A DNA stretch of 64,000 nt from Alkalihalobacillus sp. BA299 (GTDB lineage: Bacteria; Bacillota; Bacilli; Bacillales; Bacillaceae_F). Position numbers and translations under genes: made by a program. Positions 27,943 to 36,172 of the stretch are shown here, one piece after another; positions within the stretch are counted from its first letter, which is position 1, and each line of letters opens with the position of its first letter. The stretch lies in NCBI RefSeq assembly GCF_017745675.1, contig NZ_JAFLJM010000013.1:96370-160369 (forward strand), given 5' to 3'. The notes under the pieces were generated by a model that saw only the letters and a program-made list of their open reading frames with translations, did not search any database and had not been told where the DNA came from.

Positions 27943-29487
27943 ATGACAAAAATAGACGTCTCAAAATTTGAGAAAAAAATAGAAATTCGAAATATAAAGG
28001 AAAAAGACTTTAAGGATATTATTGCTTTACAAAAAATTTGTTTTCCTAATATGGAACCATGGAGAATAGAACATCTTGAAAGTCATATTCACGTTTTTCC
28101 TGAAGGTCAGTTTGTTGTAGAGTATGATGGACAAATTATTGGGTCTTGTTCAAGTTTAATTATTAATTTTGATGAATATGATGATCAACACACATGGGAT
28201 GAAATTACTGATAAAGGATATATAACTAATCATAATCCTGATGGTTATAATTTATATGGTATTGAAGTTATGGTTCATCCTGATTACCGGAAGATGAAGA
28301 TAGGAAAACGATTGTATGAGGCGAGAAAAGACCTAGCGAGATCACTTAACTTAAAAAGTATTATTATTGGTGGTCGAATTCCTAATTATTATCAACATGC
28401 CATGCAATATACACCCCGTGAATACGTAGAGCAAGTGATGTTACATAATATATATGATCCGGTTTTAACATTCCAAGTGATGAATGGATTCACTTTAAAG
28501 AGAATTAACCCCAATTATTTACAAGATGATAAAGCATCGATGAAATACGCAACATTAATGGAATGGAATAACATTGATTTCCAACCAAAGACGAAACGGC
28601 ATTTTCGAACAGCTTTCCCTGTACGTATTACAACGATCCAATATATGATGAAACGAATAGAATCATTTGAAGAGTTTGCGACTCAATGTGAATATTATAC
28701 GGATGTTGCAGCGGGATATGGTTCTGACTTTGCTGTTTTTCCAGAGATTTTTACTACTCAGCTATTATCTTTCTTACCAGAAAAAAGCCCTAGTCAGGCG
28801 ATCCGTCGCTTAACGGAGTATACAGAAGACTATATTAAATTATTTACAAATTTAGCGGTCAAATACAATGTGAATATTATCGGTGGATCTCATTTTGTTG
28901 AAGAGGAGAGTAAGGTATATAATATAGCTTATTTATTTAGAAGAGATGGGACGATTGAAAAGCAATATAAAATTCATATTACCCCAAATGAGCGTAAATG
29001 GTGGGGGATAAGTCCGGGAAATGAAATTAAAGTTTTTGATACGGATTGTGGGAAAATTACGATCCAAATTTGTTATGATATAGAATTTCCTGAACTTGCA
29101 AGAATAGCGGTTGATAAAGGAGCTAATATTATTTTTACCCCTTTCTGTACGGATGAACGTCAAGGTTACTTGCGAGTCCGGTATTGTGCACAAGCACGTG
29201 CTGTTGAAAATGAAGTATATACTGTGATTTCAGGAACGGTTGGTAACTTATCTCAAGTTGAAAATATGGATATTCAATACGCACAATCAGGAATATTTAC
29301 TCCTTCAGACTTTGAATTTCCGCGTGATGGTATCGTTGGGGAATGTCATCCTAATATTGATACCGTAGTGGTAGGAGATGTTGATCTTGAAATACTTCGT
29401 CGTCATCGTCGGAGTGGAAGTGTTAACCAATTACGTAATCGTAGAAAAGATCTATATGAAATAAATTATAAGTTAGAAAAGAACTAA
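27943..29487 (+). CDS. yhcX: Bifunctional GNAT acetyltransferase / nitrilase-family amidohydrolase (YhcX-like)
   Basis: Two-domain cytosolic protein of 514 aa. Residues 1 to about 210 form a GNAT domain; the acetyl-CoA loop lies in YGIEVMVHPDYRKMKIGKRLYEAR. Residues from about 225 form a carbon-nitrogen hydrolase with the expected triad: Glu in FPEIFTT, Lys in KQYKIHITPNE, Cys in IQICYDIEFPE. From memory B. subtilis YhcX has the same fusion and length. Likely acylates and/or hydrolyses a small amide, but the reaction is not established. AAAGGAG 8 bases before ATG. Monocistronic with a terminator. Confidence 0.92.
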   Translation: MTKIDVSKFEKKIEIRNIKEKDFKDIIALQKICFPNMEPWRIEHLESHIHVFPEGQFVVEYDGQIIGSCSSLIINFDEYDDQHTWDEITDKGYITNHNPDGYNLYGIEVMVHPDYRKMKIGKRLYEARKDLARSLNLKSIIIGGRIPNYYQHAMQYTPREYVEQVMLHNIYDPVLTFQVMNGFTLKRINPNYLQDDKASMKYATLMEWNNIDFQPKTKRHFRTAFPVRITTIQYMMKRIESFEEFATQCEYYTDVAAGYGSDFAVFPEIFTTQLLSFLPEKSPSQAIRRLTEYTEDYIKLFTNLAVKYNVNIIGGSHFVEEESKVYNIAYLFRRDGTIEKQYKIHITPNERKWWGISPGNEIKVFDTDCGKITIQICYDIEFPELARIAVDKGANIIFTPFCTDERQGYLRVRYCAQARAVENEVYTVISGTVGNLSQVENMDIQYAQSGIFTPSDFEFPRDGIVGECHPNIDTVVVGDVDLEILRRHRRSGSVNQLRNRRKDLYEINYKLEKN

Positions 29488-29510
29488 AACTTGTATCGAA
29501 TGAATTAAGA

Positions 29511-29561
29511 AGAGGCTATCAATCAATTGGTGGATATCATTAGACCGTTTGATAGTCTCTT
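29511..29561 (+). terminator. Terminator of the yhcX-like gene
   Basis: AGAGGCTATCAA pairs with TTTGATAGTCTCT across a loop of about 25 bases, followed by T-rich sequence. Confidence 0.72.
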
Positions 29562-29677
29562 TTTCAAGCTCCAGATTGTCTTCTGTGGGCATTTCAATAA
29601 ATGGCTTATGTTTCGAAATTTATTGTTTATTTCACACTTTCGATGGAAATGCTGTGATAAGAGAAAGGGTGAGAACG

Positions 29678-30181
29678 ATGAATTTAGAACAAGTAGTAGT
29701 GAAGCGACCTATCATGACAATTTTTATTACTCTATCTTTTTTAATCATTACTGCCCTGCTATGTTATGCACTTTTTATCCGGGAGAATCTTATTACTAAC
29801 TGGTCCATGGAGTTGGTTGGAAGTGACAATGTGATTACAGCAGGTACAACCAATGATCTTCATATCTTTCTTTATGATGAAGAAGGTCAACCAATTAAAG
29901 ATGCCAATGTAAAAATAATTTTAGATATGCCAGAAATGGTTCACTATATTAAGAAGCCAATGAATCATGTAGAAAACGGGCTCTATGAAGCAGAAATTAT
30001 TTTATCAATGGGTGGAACATGGATTGGATGGTTAGAAGCAAAGCGTAGTGGTGATACATATATTAATCAATTCATACTTCGTGCAGATGGTCGTGTGATG
30101 TCTAATGACTTTCGTGATCCGAAAGATTATTTTCATTTAGATCAACCTGTTCCACCTTCAGTTCAACATAAGTTAGATTAG
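29678..30181 (+). CDS. FixH/YtkA-like membrane-anchored protein
   Basis: 167 aa. A single N-terminal membrane helix (IFITLSFLIITALLCYALFI) anchors an extracytoplasmic Ig-like beta domain. That domain carries the YtkA/FixH pattern: DLHIFLYDEEGQPIKDANVKIILDMPEMVHY, then MNHVENGLYEAEIILSMGGTWIGWLEA. Family members are associated with cytochrome oxidase or copper handling, but no oxidase genes are next to it. A longer upstream frame exists, but the ATG at 29678 with AAAGGGTGAG upstream fits the membrane-anchor start. Confidence 0.78.
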   Translation: MNLEQVVVKRPIMTIFITLSFLIITALLCYALFIRENLITNWSMELVGSDNVITAGTTNDLHIFLYDEEGQPIKDANVKIILDMPEMVHYIKKPMNHVENGLYEAEIILSMGGTWIGWLEAKRSGDTYINQFILRADGRVMSNDFRDPKDYFHLDQPVPPSVQHKLD

Positions 30182-30248
30182 TTCCCTCTAGTTGTTGACA
30201 AGTAGCAGGACTATTGGTTAAATGACTTAATGGAGGGAGGGCCTCGTA

Positions 30249-30806
30249 ATGAAGTATACATTTAATGAACAAAAAATATTACCTGCTGCAAGAGATATCA
30301 AACAATTTGAAGAGTTGGTCGAAAGTCACTTTACATATATTATTTTATTAAATAGTCATATTGGACAGTTAAGAAGTTTAAATCGACTTGCGAAAAATAA
30401 CAAAAAACAGTTACTTTTACATGCAGATTTAATACAAGGGTTAAAGAATGATGAATATGCAGCTCAATTTTTATGTCAAGATATTCGGCCGGCTGGATTA
30501 ATTTCGACGAGGAAAAATGTAGTATTAACTGCTAAAAAGAGTGGATTAATTGCTATTCAAAGACTTTTTTTGCTCGATAGTATCGCACTTGAGTCGAGTT
30601 ATAAATTATTAGAAGTAACTAAACCAGATTTTATTGAGGTTCTTCCAGGTGTCATGCCTCACATTATTACAGAGGTATATGAGGAAACTAAAATTCCAAT
30701 TATCGCAGGTGGACTCATTAGAAGTAAAGAAGAAGTTGAAAACGCGATTAGTGCCGGAGCAGTTGCGGTTACTACTTCAAGAAGTGATTTGTGGGAATAT
30801 GAGTGA
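30249..30806 (+). CDS. glpP: Glycerol-3-phosphate-responsive antiterminator GlpP
   Basis: 185-aa RNA-binding regulator. When bound to glycerol-3-phosphate it prevents transcription termination in glp operon leaders. Seen: ARDIKQFEELVES, LHADLIQGLKNDEYAAQFL, RPAGLISTRKNVVLTAKKSGLIAIQRLFLLDS, and LPGVMPHIITEVYEETKIPIIAGGLI, which form the TIM-barrel-like GlpP core with the phosphate loop near IIAGG. Preceded by GGAGGGAGG. glpF/glpK/glpD are not in this window, so it acts in trans. A GDPD that yields glycerol-3-phosphate is encoded at 16351. Confidence 0.93.
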   Translation: MKYTFNEQKILPAARDIKQFEELVESHFTYIILLNSHIGQLRSLNRLAKNNKKQLLLHADLIQGLKNDEYAAQFLCQDIRPAGLISTRKNVVLTAKKSGLIAIQRLFLLDSIALESSYKLLEVTKPDFIEVLPGVMPHIITEVYEETKIPIIAGGLIRSKEEVENAISAGAVAVTTSRSDLWEYE

Positions 30807-30865
30807 GTCATCTTATAGAATATAAGTAGTATTCATTTTTACTAAATAAATAGGTTTAAAAATGT

Positions 30866-30900
30866 GAGCCGAAAAGAAAGTCTTCTTTTGGGCCATTTTT
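30866..30900 (+). terminator. Terminator of glpP
   Basis: GAGCCGAAAAGAA pairs with TTCTTTTGGGCC (one G-T pair) around AGTC, followed by ATTTTTAA. Confidence 0.75.
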
Positions 30901-30938
30901 AATGTATTATAGAAGATCAGGAATATGTCTTTAATTTT

Positions 30939-31123
30939 GGCTGTTTTCGTAAACTTTGTTGCTTTTGGGCCGTTTTCTGAAAATAAAATAGCCTTTTCAA
31001 GACAAATTCATTTGTCTGAACGGCTATTTTACTTTCAAAATCTTCACGCTATGCGTGAAGAGCCTAGCATCCGCTTGGCTTACGGTCCAAAAGCTAAAAG
31101 CAACAATCTTTGAGAAAAGAGCC
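30939..31123 (+). mobile_element. 185-bp multi-hairpin MITE-like element, copy 3 (subtype B)
   Basis: 185 bp, ends GGCTGTTTTC and GAAAAGAGCC, with an exact 8-bp duplication TTAATTTT at 30931-30938 and 31124-31131. Nearly identical to copy 2. Its left stem reads TTTTGGGCCG where copy 2 has TTTTGGACCG, giving a G-U type pair with the unchanged right stem CGGTCCAAAA. It lies between glpP and pgcA, about 120 bases before the pgcA start. Confidence 0.92.
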
Positions 31124-31242
31124 TTAATTTTTACAAAAAATTAGTAAGATGCTTGCAGGAATGACAAATTTTTTAGGGAAATAAAATAAGAGTTTACTAA
31201 TAAAACTAAATGTTAGCACATGTAGAAGACAAGGAGGAGACT

Positions 31243-32988
31243 ATGGTCTGGAAACAAGCTTATAGTAGATGGGTGAATTTTGGTGGTTTAGAAACGGATT
31301 TAAAAGAGGCCTTGGAGAACTTAAAGGAAGATGAGATCCGATTGGAAGATTGTTTTTATAAAGGGTTAGAGTTTGGTACTGGTGGTATGCGAGGAGAAAT
31401 TGGTCCTGGACCTAACCGCATGAATACATATACAATTCGCAAAGCTTCTGAAGGCTTTGCTCGATATATTTCAGAATTTGGAGCAGAAGCAAAAAAGCAA
31501 GGAGTTGTTATTGCTTATGATTGCAGGCATAAATCTCCTGAATTTGCTAAAGAGGCCGCTTTAACATTAGGAAAGCATGGGATTCAAACCTACTTATTCC
31601 GTGATTTACGTCCAACCCCAGAGCTATCTTTTGCTGTCCGGTACTTAAAAGCGTTTGGGGGAATTGTCATTACAGCGAGTCACAATCCTCCTGAATACAA
31701 TGGATATAAAGTATATGGTCCAGATGGTTGTCAACTTCCGCCAGGACCAGCAAACGCTCTGATTGAAAAGGTTAATGAAGTAGAAGATGAATTATTAATT
31801 GATGTAGCTAGTGAAAGCGATTTAAAAGCATCTCAACTATTAAAAGTAATTGATGAAGAAATTGATTTAGCCTACAATAATGAATTACAAACGATTATCG
31901 TCAATCCAGAGATGGTCGTCGCAAAAGGAAGTGATGTAAACATTGTATTTACACCTCTTCACGGAACAGCTAATATCCCTGTTCGCCGTGTATTGGAAAC
32001 GAGCGGGTTTAAAAATATTGTTGTAGTAAAAGAACAAGAGCTACCAGATCCGAATTTCTCAACAGTTAAGTCTCCAAATCCCGAAGAGCATGCTGCGTTT
32101 GAAATTGCCATTCAGTATGGAAATGAACACGATGCAGATGTATTAATTGCTACCGATCCCGATGCAGATCGAGTAGGAATTGCGGCGAGAAATGACCAAG
32201 GAGAATACGTTGTATTAACAGGAAATCAAACCGGAGCTCTTATGCTAGAATATATTCTTTCACAAAAGCAAGAGCAGGGAAGTCTCCCGGAAAATGGAGT
32301 AGTATTAAAGACGATAGTTACTTCTGAATTAGGAAGAGTGATTGCCGAGGAGTATGGACTTGAAGCGGTTGATACGCTGACAGGCTTTAAGTTTATCGGT
32401 GAAAAAATAAAAGAATATGAAGAAACAGGATCGAAAAAGTTTTTATTTGGTTATGAGGAAAGCTATGGTTATTTAGTTGGAGACTTTGTTCGTGATAAAG
32501 ATGCTGTTCAAGCTTGCTTATTAGCTGCTGAGATGGCAACGTATTATAAATCTCGGGGAATGACATTATATGAAGGGCTTTTGGAAGTATTTGAAAAATA
32601 TGGATTTTATCAAGAAGGGTTAGAATCACTAACGTTAAAAGGTAAAGCAGGAGTAGAACAAATACAGTCAATCCTTTCTTATTTCAGGCAAAACCCACTA
32701 CAGGAGCTAGTTGGAGAAAAAGTGACGATTGCAGAAGACTATCAAACCCAGGAACGTGCTTACTTAATCGAGAACCGTAATGAAGCTTTATCGTTACCTG
32801 TATCAAATGTATTGAAATATACATTAGAGGATGGGTCATGGATATGCATGCGTCCATCAGGTACTGAACCGAAAATTAAATTTTATTTTGGTGTGAAGCG
32901 CCCAACTTTGGAAGAAAGTCAAGAATGGTTAAAAGAACTTAAAATACAGTTAATGAATCAAATCAATCAATTAATTGAACAACGATAA
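31243..32988 (+). CDS. pgcA: Alpha-phosphoglucomutase
   Basis: Interconverts glucose-6-phosphate and glucose-1-phosphate, linking glycolysis to glycogen and cell-wall precursor synthesis. About 581 aa. Seen: [18 protein letters not shown] near the N-terminus, the phosphoserine loop [19 protein letters not shown], the Mg2+ loop [10 protein letters not shown], the sugar loop GYEESYGYL, and the phosphate loop [13 protein letters not shown]. All catalytic motifs are intact. AAGGAGG precedes the ATG at 31243; an upstream in-frame ATG at 31210 has no RBS. It works with the glg operon in this window. Confidence 0.95.
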   Translation: MVWKQAYSRWVNFGGLETDLKEALENLKEDEIRLEDCFYKGLEFGTGGMRGEIGPGPNRMNTYTIRKASEGFARYISEFGAEAKKQGVVIAYDCRHKSPEFAKEAALTLGKHGIQTYLFRDLRPTPELSFAVRYLKAFGGIVITASHNPPEYNGYKVYGPDGCQLPPGPANALIEKVNEVEDELLIDVASESDLKASQLLKVIDEEIDLAYNNELQTIIVNPEMVVAKGSDVNIVFTPLHGTANIPVRRVLETSGFKNIVVVKEQELPDPNFSTVKSPNPEEHAAFEIAIQYGNEHDADVLIATDPDADRVGIAARNDQGEYVVLTGNQTGALMLEYILSQKQEQGSLPENGVVLKTIVTSELGRVIAEEYGLEAVDTLTGFKFIGEKIKEYEETGSKKFLFGYEESYGYLVGDFVRDKDAVQACLLAAEMATYYKSRGMTLYEGLLEVFEKYGFYQEGLESLTLKGKAGVEQIQSILSYFRQNPLQELVGEKVTIAEDYQTQERAYLIENRNEALSLPVSNVLKYTLEDGSWICMRPSGTEPKIKFYFGVKRPTLEESQEWLKELKIQLMNQINQLIEQR

Positions 32989-32997
32989 TGGAATGGG

Positions 32998-33032
32998 AAA
33001 AGGGGCGATTTAAATAGAATCGACTCCTTTTC
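32998..33032 (+). terminator. Terminator of pgcA
   Basis: AAAAGG-GGCGATT pairs with AATCGACTCCTTTT with one bulge, followed by TCTTCTTTT. Confidence 0.78.
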
Positions 33033-33064
33033 TTCTTTTATAAATTATTTTGTCGAACTGTTAC

Positions 33065-33080
33065 ATCAAAAAAAATTGAT
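33065..33080. promoter_or_regulatory. ArsR-type operator dyad 1 (upstream of arsR)
   Basis: ATCAA-N6-TTGAT, with the N6 all A. Two more dyads of exactly the same half-sites and spacing occur between arsR and arsI. It lies 75-90 bases before the arsR start. Confidence 0.7.
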
Positions 33081-33154
33081 TTTTTAGTTGTAAAAAGAAA
33101 AATATGGGTATACAATATTATTAACAGGATGATAATTTTTGGTGGTGAAAAAAA

Positions 33155-33469
33155 GTGAAGGAAATTCCACTTTTAGATCTAAACTTAGAAAGAACTTTTG
33201 CGGAATACGAAGCGAAGTTTAAAGCATTAGCGGATAAGAAACGGCTTGAAATTATGTATGAATTAACACAACGGGGAAAGGTTTGTGTCTGTGATTTATG
33301 TGATACCTTTCAAATGCCGCAATCGAAAATTTCTTATCATTTAAAGATTCTTTTAAATGCAGCTTTAATAAAGAAGGAAACGAAAGGGACTTGGAGTTAT
33401 TATATGCTTAATGATGAACAAGTAAATCATCTTCTTTCAGAACAATTATGTTGTTTGTTTCGAGGCTAG
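33155..33469 (+). CDS. arsR: ArsR-family metalloregulator (arsenite-responsive)
   Basis: 104-aa winged-helix repressor. Seen: the wHTH core (ALADKKRLEIMYELTQRGKVCVCDLC, MPQSKISYHLKILLNAALIKKETKGTWSYYML). The CVCDLC cluster at the start of the DNA-binding helices is the classic ArsR As(III) site. More cysteines sit at the tail (EQLCCLFRG) and could contribute. The GTG start at 33155 follows GGTGGTG by 7 bases. It probably represses itself and arsI through the three ATCAA-N6-TTGAT dyads nearby. Confidence 0.93.
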   Translation: MKEIPLLDLNLERTFAEYEAKFKALADKKRLEIMYELTQRGKVCVCDLCDTFQMPQSKISYHLKILLNAALIKKETKGTWSYYMLNDEQVNHLLSEQLCCLFRG

Positions 33470-33502
33470 TAATAAACCTTGGTCTCGATTTTTGATAAAT
33501 AA

Positions 33503-33518
33503 ATCAATTTTTTTTGAT
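33503..33518. promoter_or_regulatory. ArsR-type operator dyad 2 (between arsR and arsI)
   Basis: ATCAA-N6-TTGAT with six T in the centre. It is one of two dyads spaced 22 bases apart (centre to centre) before arsI. Confidence 0.7.
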
Positions 33519-33524
33519 TTAAAC

Positions 33525-33540
33525 ATCAATATTATTTGAT
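33525..33540. promoter_or_regulatory. ArsR-type operator dyad 3 (upstream of arsI)
   Basis: ATCAA-N6-TTGAT, centre TATTAT, 18 bases before the arsI ATG. The centre could also serve as a -10-like sequence, so repressor binding here would block arsI transcription directly. Confidence 0.7.
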
Positions 33541-33557
33541 TAAAGGGGCGATTTTTA

Positions 33558-33959
33558 ATGAATATTCATGTTGGATTAAATGTTACAAGTTTATCTGAGT
33601 CAATTAAGTTTTATACGAAACTATTTGCAGCGGAACCAGTAAAAGTAAAAGAAAATTATGCAAAATATTTAATTCCTGCCTTGTCTTTAAACTTTACTCT
33701 AAATGTCCGTCCGACAGTCGAAGGAAATCAAATTAATCATTTTGGTATTCAAGTAGACCGACCTGAAGACATTAATAATCATAAAGATCGCATGAATGAC
33801 CAAGAAAGCTTAACCCGAGAAGAAATGAATACGGTTTGTTGTTATGCCAGACAAGATAAATTTTGGGTTACAGATCCAGATGGAAATGAGTGGGAGTTTT
33901 TCTATACATGGGAAGATACAGAGCAAGAAAGTATAAAATCAAATAATTGCTGTAATTGA
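33558..33959 (+). CDS. arsI: ArsI/CadI-family VOC metalloenzyme (C-As lyase type)
   Basis: 133-aa vicinal-oxygen-chelate protein. Seen: MNIHVGLNVTSLSESIKFYTKLF with the first metal His, NHFGIQVD with the second, and the vicinal cysteines in TVCCYARQDKFWVTDPDGNEWEFF, followed by the metal Glu. In ArsI the Cys pair binds trivalent organoarsenicals, whose carbon-arsenic bond is cleaved using Fe(II) and O2. All expected residues are present. The C-terminus adds another NNCCN. It lies downstream of arsR with its own pair of operator dyads. Confidence 0.9.
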   Translation: MNIHVGLNVTSLSESIKFYTKLFAAEPVKVKENYAKYLIPALSLNFTLNVRPTVEGNQINHFGIQVDRPEDINNHKDRMNDQESLTREEMNTVCCYARQDKFWVTDPDGNEWEFFYTWEDTEQESIKSNNCCN

Positions 33960-33975
33960 AAGGAGAATGGAAAAT

Positions 33976-34179
33976 ATGAATGAATTCGAATATCGTGCTT
34001 TAGCTAAATATAAACAAGAAAATATTAAGAAGGTGTATCAAGAAGTGAACAGGGGAAATAAAGTTGATAAGAAAGAACGTTTTAATATAATGAGGTTATT
34101 GATGAGTCTAGTTTCAAAGAAAAAAACAGTAAAGAGTCAACATCCATGTTGTAAAACACAGTGCTGTCCAACAGTATAA
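33976..34179 (+). CDS. Small cysteine-tailed protein in the arsenic locus
   Basis: About 67 aa, basic and helical (EFEYRALAKYKQENIKKVYQEVN). It ends in a cysteine-rich tail HPCCKTQCCPTV with two vicinal Cys pairs. I know no family for it. It starts 16 bases after arsI and ends before the operon terminator, so it is co-transcribed with arsI. The Cys-Cys pairs suggest binding of a soft metalloid such as As(III), perhaps as a small chaperone or buffer; this is inference. ATG 33967 overlaps the AAGGAG region; ATG 33976 fits better. Confidence 0.68.
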   Translation: MNEFEYRALAKYKQENIKKVYQEVNRGNKVDKKERFNIMRLLMSLVSKKKTVKSQHPCCKTQCCPTV

Positions 34180-34222
34180 ATTTGCGGGAGAACTAAATAG
34201 TTAATAGATAGATCACTAGAAG

Positions 34223-34260
34223 ATGCAGTTGTAATCAAAATTAGATACAACTGCATTTTG
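34223..34260 (+). terminator. Terminator of the arsenic operon
   Basis: ATGCAGTTGTA pairs perfectly with TACAACTGCAT, followed by a TTTTG tract. Confidence 0.85.
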
Positions 34261-34354
34261 TTTCATTTAATTTTGCCGAATCTATAATTCCTTCTCATCA
34301 TTTGTCTTTCTTTTTCATAAATTGTTATAACGGAAGACTAGAGGAGGGTCGACT

Positions 34355-35764
34355 ATGCTACCGCATGAACAAAAGGAGTTAGAATATGCAATTAATGAAA
34401 TTACTGAGATTGCCCAAGGTTTTGGTTTAGACTTTTTCCCGATGAGGTATGAAATCTGTCCTGCTGATATCATTTATACGTTTGGTGCATATGGGATGCC
34501 GACACGATTTTCCCATTGGAGTTTTGGGAAACAATTTCACAAAATGAAACTCCAGTATGATTTAGGTTTAAGTAAAATTTATGAGTTGGTTATTAACTCT
34601 GATCCTTGTTATGCTTTTCTACTCGATTCAAATACCCTTGTCCAAAATAAACTTATTGTAGCTCACGTTTTAGCTCATTGTGACTTTTTCAAAAATAATG
34701 TCCGGTTCTCAAATACGAGACGGGATATGGTTGAAAGCATGAGTGCAACAGCAGAGCGAATTTATCGTTATGAAATGATTTATGGAAGAGAAGAAGTTGA
34801 GAAGTTTTTGGATGCCATATTATCGATCCAAGAACATATTGATCCAAGTCTCTTACGCTCTAAGTTAGCTTGGTCACTTGATGAAGAAGAGGAAGAGGTA
34901 GCTCCAAAAGTAAACTCTCCTTATGATGATTTATGGGAACTTGAAGATAAAAAGCCCGTTGAACGAAAAAAGAAGAAGAAGAAGTTTCCGCCTAAACCGG
35001 AAAAAGACTTATTGTTATTTATAGAAGAGTATAGTCGTGAACTTGAGCCATGGCAGAGGGATATATTGACGATGATGAGGGAAGAGATGCTTTACTTTTG
35101 GCCACAACTAGAAACAAAAATTATGAACGAAGGATGGGCCTCGTACTGGCATATTAGAATAATGAGAGAGCTCTCCTTAACAACAGATGAGGCCATTGAA
35201 TATGCAAAACTAAATTCTGGTGTTGTTCAACCTTCAAAAACAAGCATTAACCCATACTATCTTGGTTTAAAGATCTTTGAAGATATTGAGGAGCGGTATA
35301 ACAATCCAACAAAGGATATGCAGGAGCGACAAGGAGTTACACCTGGAAGTGGAAGGGAAAAAATTTACGAGGTTAGAGAAATAGAGTCAGATATTTCTTT
35401 CATTCGAAACTACTTAACGAAAGACCTCGTCAATCGAGAAGATTTATTTTTATTCCAAAAACAAGGTTCGGATTATAAAATTATTGATAAAGAATGGGAG
35501 AATATTCGTGACCAGCTCGTTCAGTCAAGAGTTAATGGAGGTTTTCCATATATTACGGTAACAGATGGCGATTATTTAAAAAATGGAGAGTTGTACATTA
35601 CCCATCAATATGAAGGCACTGAATTAGATGTCGGTTATTTAGAAAAGGTTATGCCTTATATTCATCAATTATGGGGGCGATCGACTCATATGGAAACAGT
35701 AATCAATGATAAGAAAATCGTATTTACGTATGATGGAAAGAAAATGCACAGGAAATACTTGTGA
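34355..35764 (+). CDS. spoVR: SpoVR family protein (spore cortex formation)
   Basis: 469-aa cytosolic protein of the SpoVR family, involved in spore cortex formation in B. subtilis. Seen: [39 protein letters not shown] at the N-terminus, [14 protein letters not shown], then a Lys-rich linker ([14 protein letters not shown]), NEGWASYWH in the middle, and a SpoVR C-terminal domain ([15 protein letters not shown]). All family blocks are intact. AGAGGAGGG before the ATG. Followed by a terminator and then MITE copy 4. Confidence 0.95.
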   Translation: MLPHEQKELEYAINEITEIAQGFGLDFFPMRYEICPADIIYTFGAYGMPTRFSHWSFGKQFHKMKLQYDLGLSKIYELVINSDPCYAFLLDSNTLVQNKLIVAHVLAHCDFFKNNVRFSNTRRDMVESMSATAERIYRYEMIYGREEVEKFLDAILSIQEHIDPSLLRSKLAWSLDEEEEEVAPKVNSPYDDLWELEDKKPVERKKKKKKFPPKPEKDLLLFIEEYSRELEPWQRDILTMMREEMLYFWPQLETKIMNEGWASYWHIRIMRELSLTTDEAIEYAKLNSGVVQPSKTSINPYYLGLKIFEDIEERYNNPTKDMQERQGVTPGSGREKIYEVREIESDISFIRNYLTKDLVNREDLFLFQKQGSDYKIIDKEWENIRDQLVQSRVNGGFPYITVTDGDYLKNGELYITHQYEGTELDVGYLEKVMPYIHQLWGRSTHMETVINDKKIVFTYDGKKMHRKYL

Positions 35765-35769
35765 TGCGT

Positions 35770-35801
35770 AAGAACCACATTCAATAGGGGTGTGGTTCTT
35801 A
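35770..35801 (+). terminator. Terminator of spoVR
   Basis: AAGAACCACA pairs with TGTGGTTCTT around an 11-base loop, followed by ATTTTTT. The T-run forms part of the left target duplication of MITE copy 4. Confidence 0.87.
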
Positions 35802-35807
35802 TTTTTT

Positions 35808-35992
35808 GGCTCTTTTCTAAAAGATTGTTGCTTTTAGCTATTGGACCGTTAACCAAGCGGAAAGCTTGGTTCTTCACGCTTTGGCGTGAAGCCTTTGAAC
35901 ATAAATCAGCCAGATGGACAAATGAATTTGTCCATCTGGCTGATTTATGTTCAAAAAACGGTCCAATAGCAACAAAGTTTACGAAAACAGCT
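35808..35992 (-). mobile_element. 185-bp multi-hairpin MITE-like element, copy 4 (subtype A, inverted)
   Basis: 185 bp in the opposite orientation to copies 1-3, with exact 8-bp duplications TATTTTTT at 35800-35807 and 35993-36000. Arm sequences match copy 1 (GAACATAAATCAGCC palindrome, AACCAAGC hairpin). It again lies in the T-tract just after a terminator hairpin. Confidence 0.92.
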
Positions 35993-36021
35993 TATTTTTT
36001 AGAAAATGTTCTTTTCAAATG

Positions 36022-36050
36022 TTTGCTGCAAAGTTTACGAAAGCAGCCTA
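36022..36050 (-). repeat. Solo end of the MITE-like element
   Basis: TTTGCTGCAAAGTTTACG followed by AAAGCAGCC resembles the terminal ~25 bases of the 185-bp element (left end, inverted) but has no partner end. It lies 30 bases beyond copy 4 and is probably a relic of an older insertion. Confidence 0.6.
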
Positions 36051-36172
36051 GTAAATAGAACAAATTTACAAATTACAGGAAAAATTGTTACTTTAATGAT
36101 CAAACTAAGGTAAAATAAAAGTAATATTGACCTAGCGGTGATAGAAATACTCTTAGTATGGAGGATACTGGT

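Noticed and set aside
30925..31113. 62-aa plus-strand ORF over MITE copy 3
   Set aside because: Same as for copy 1: repeat-derived text, no RBS, frame not conserved among copies.
35792..36058. 88-aa plus-strand ORF over MITE copy 4
   Set aside because: Runs through terminator, duplication and inverted repeats; an artefact of palindromic sequence.
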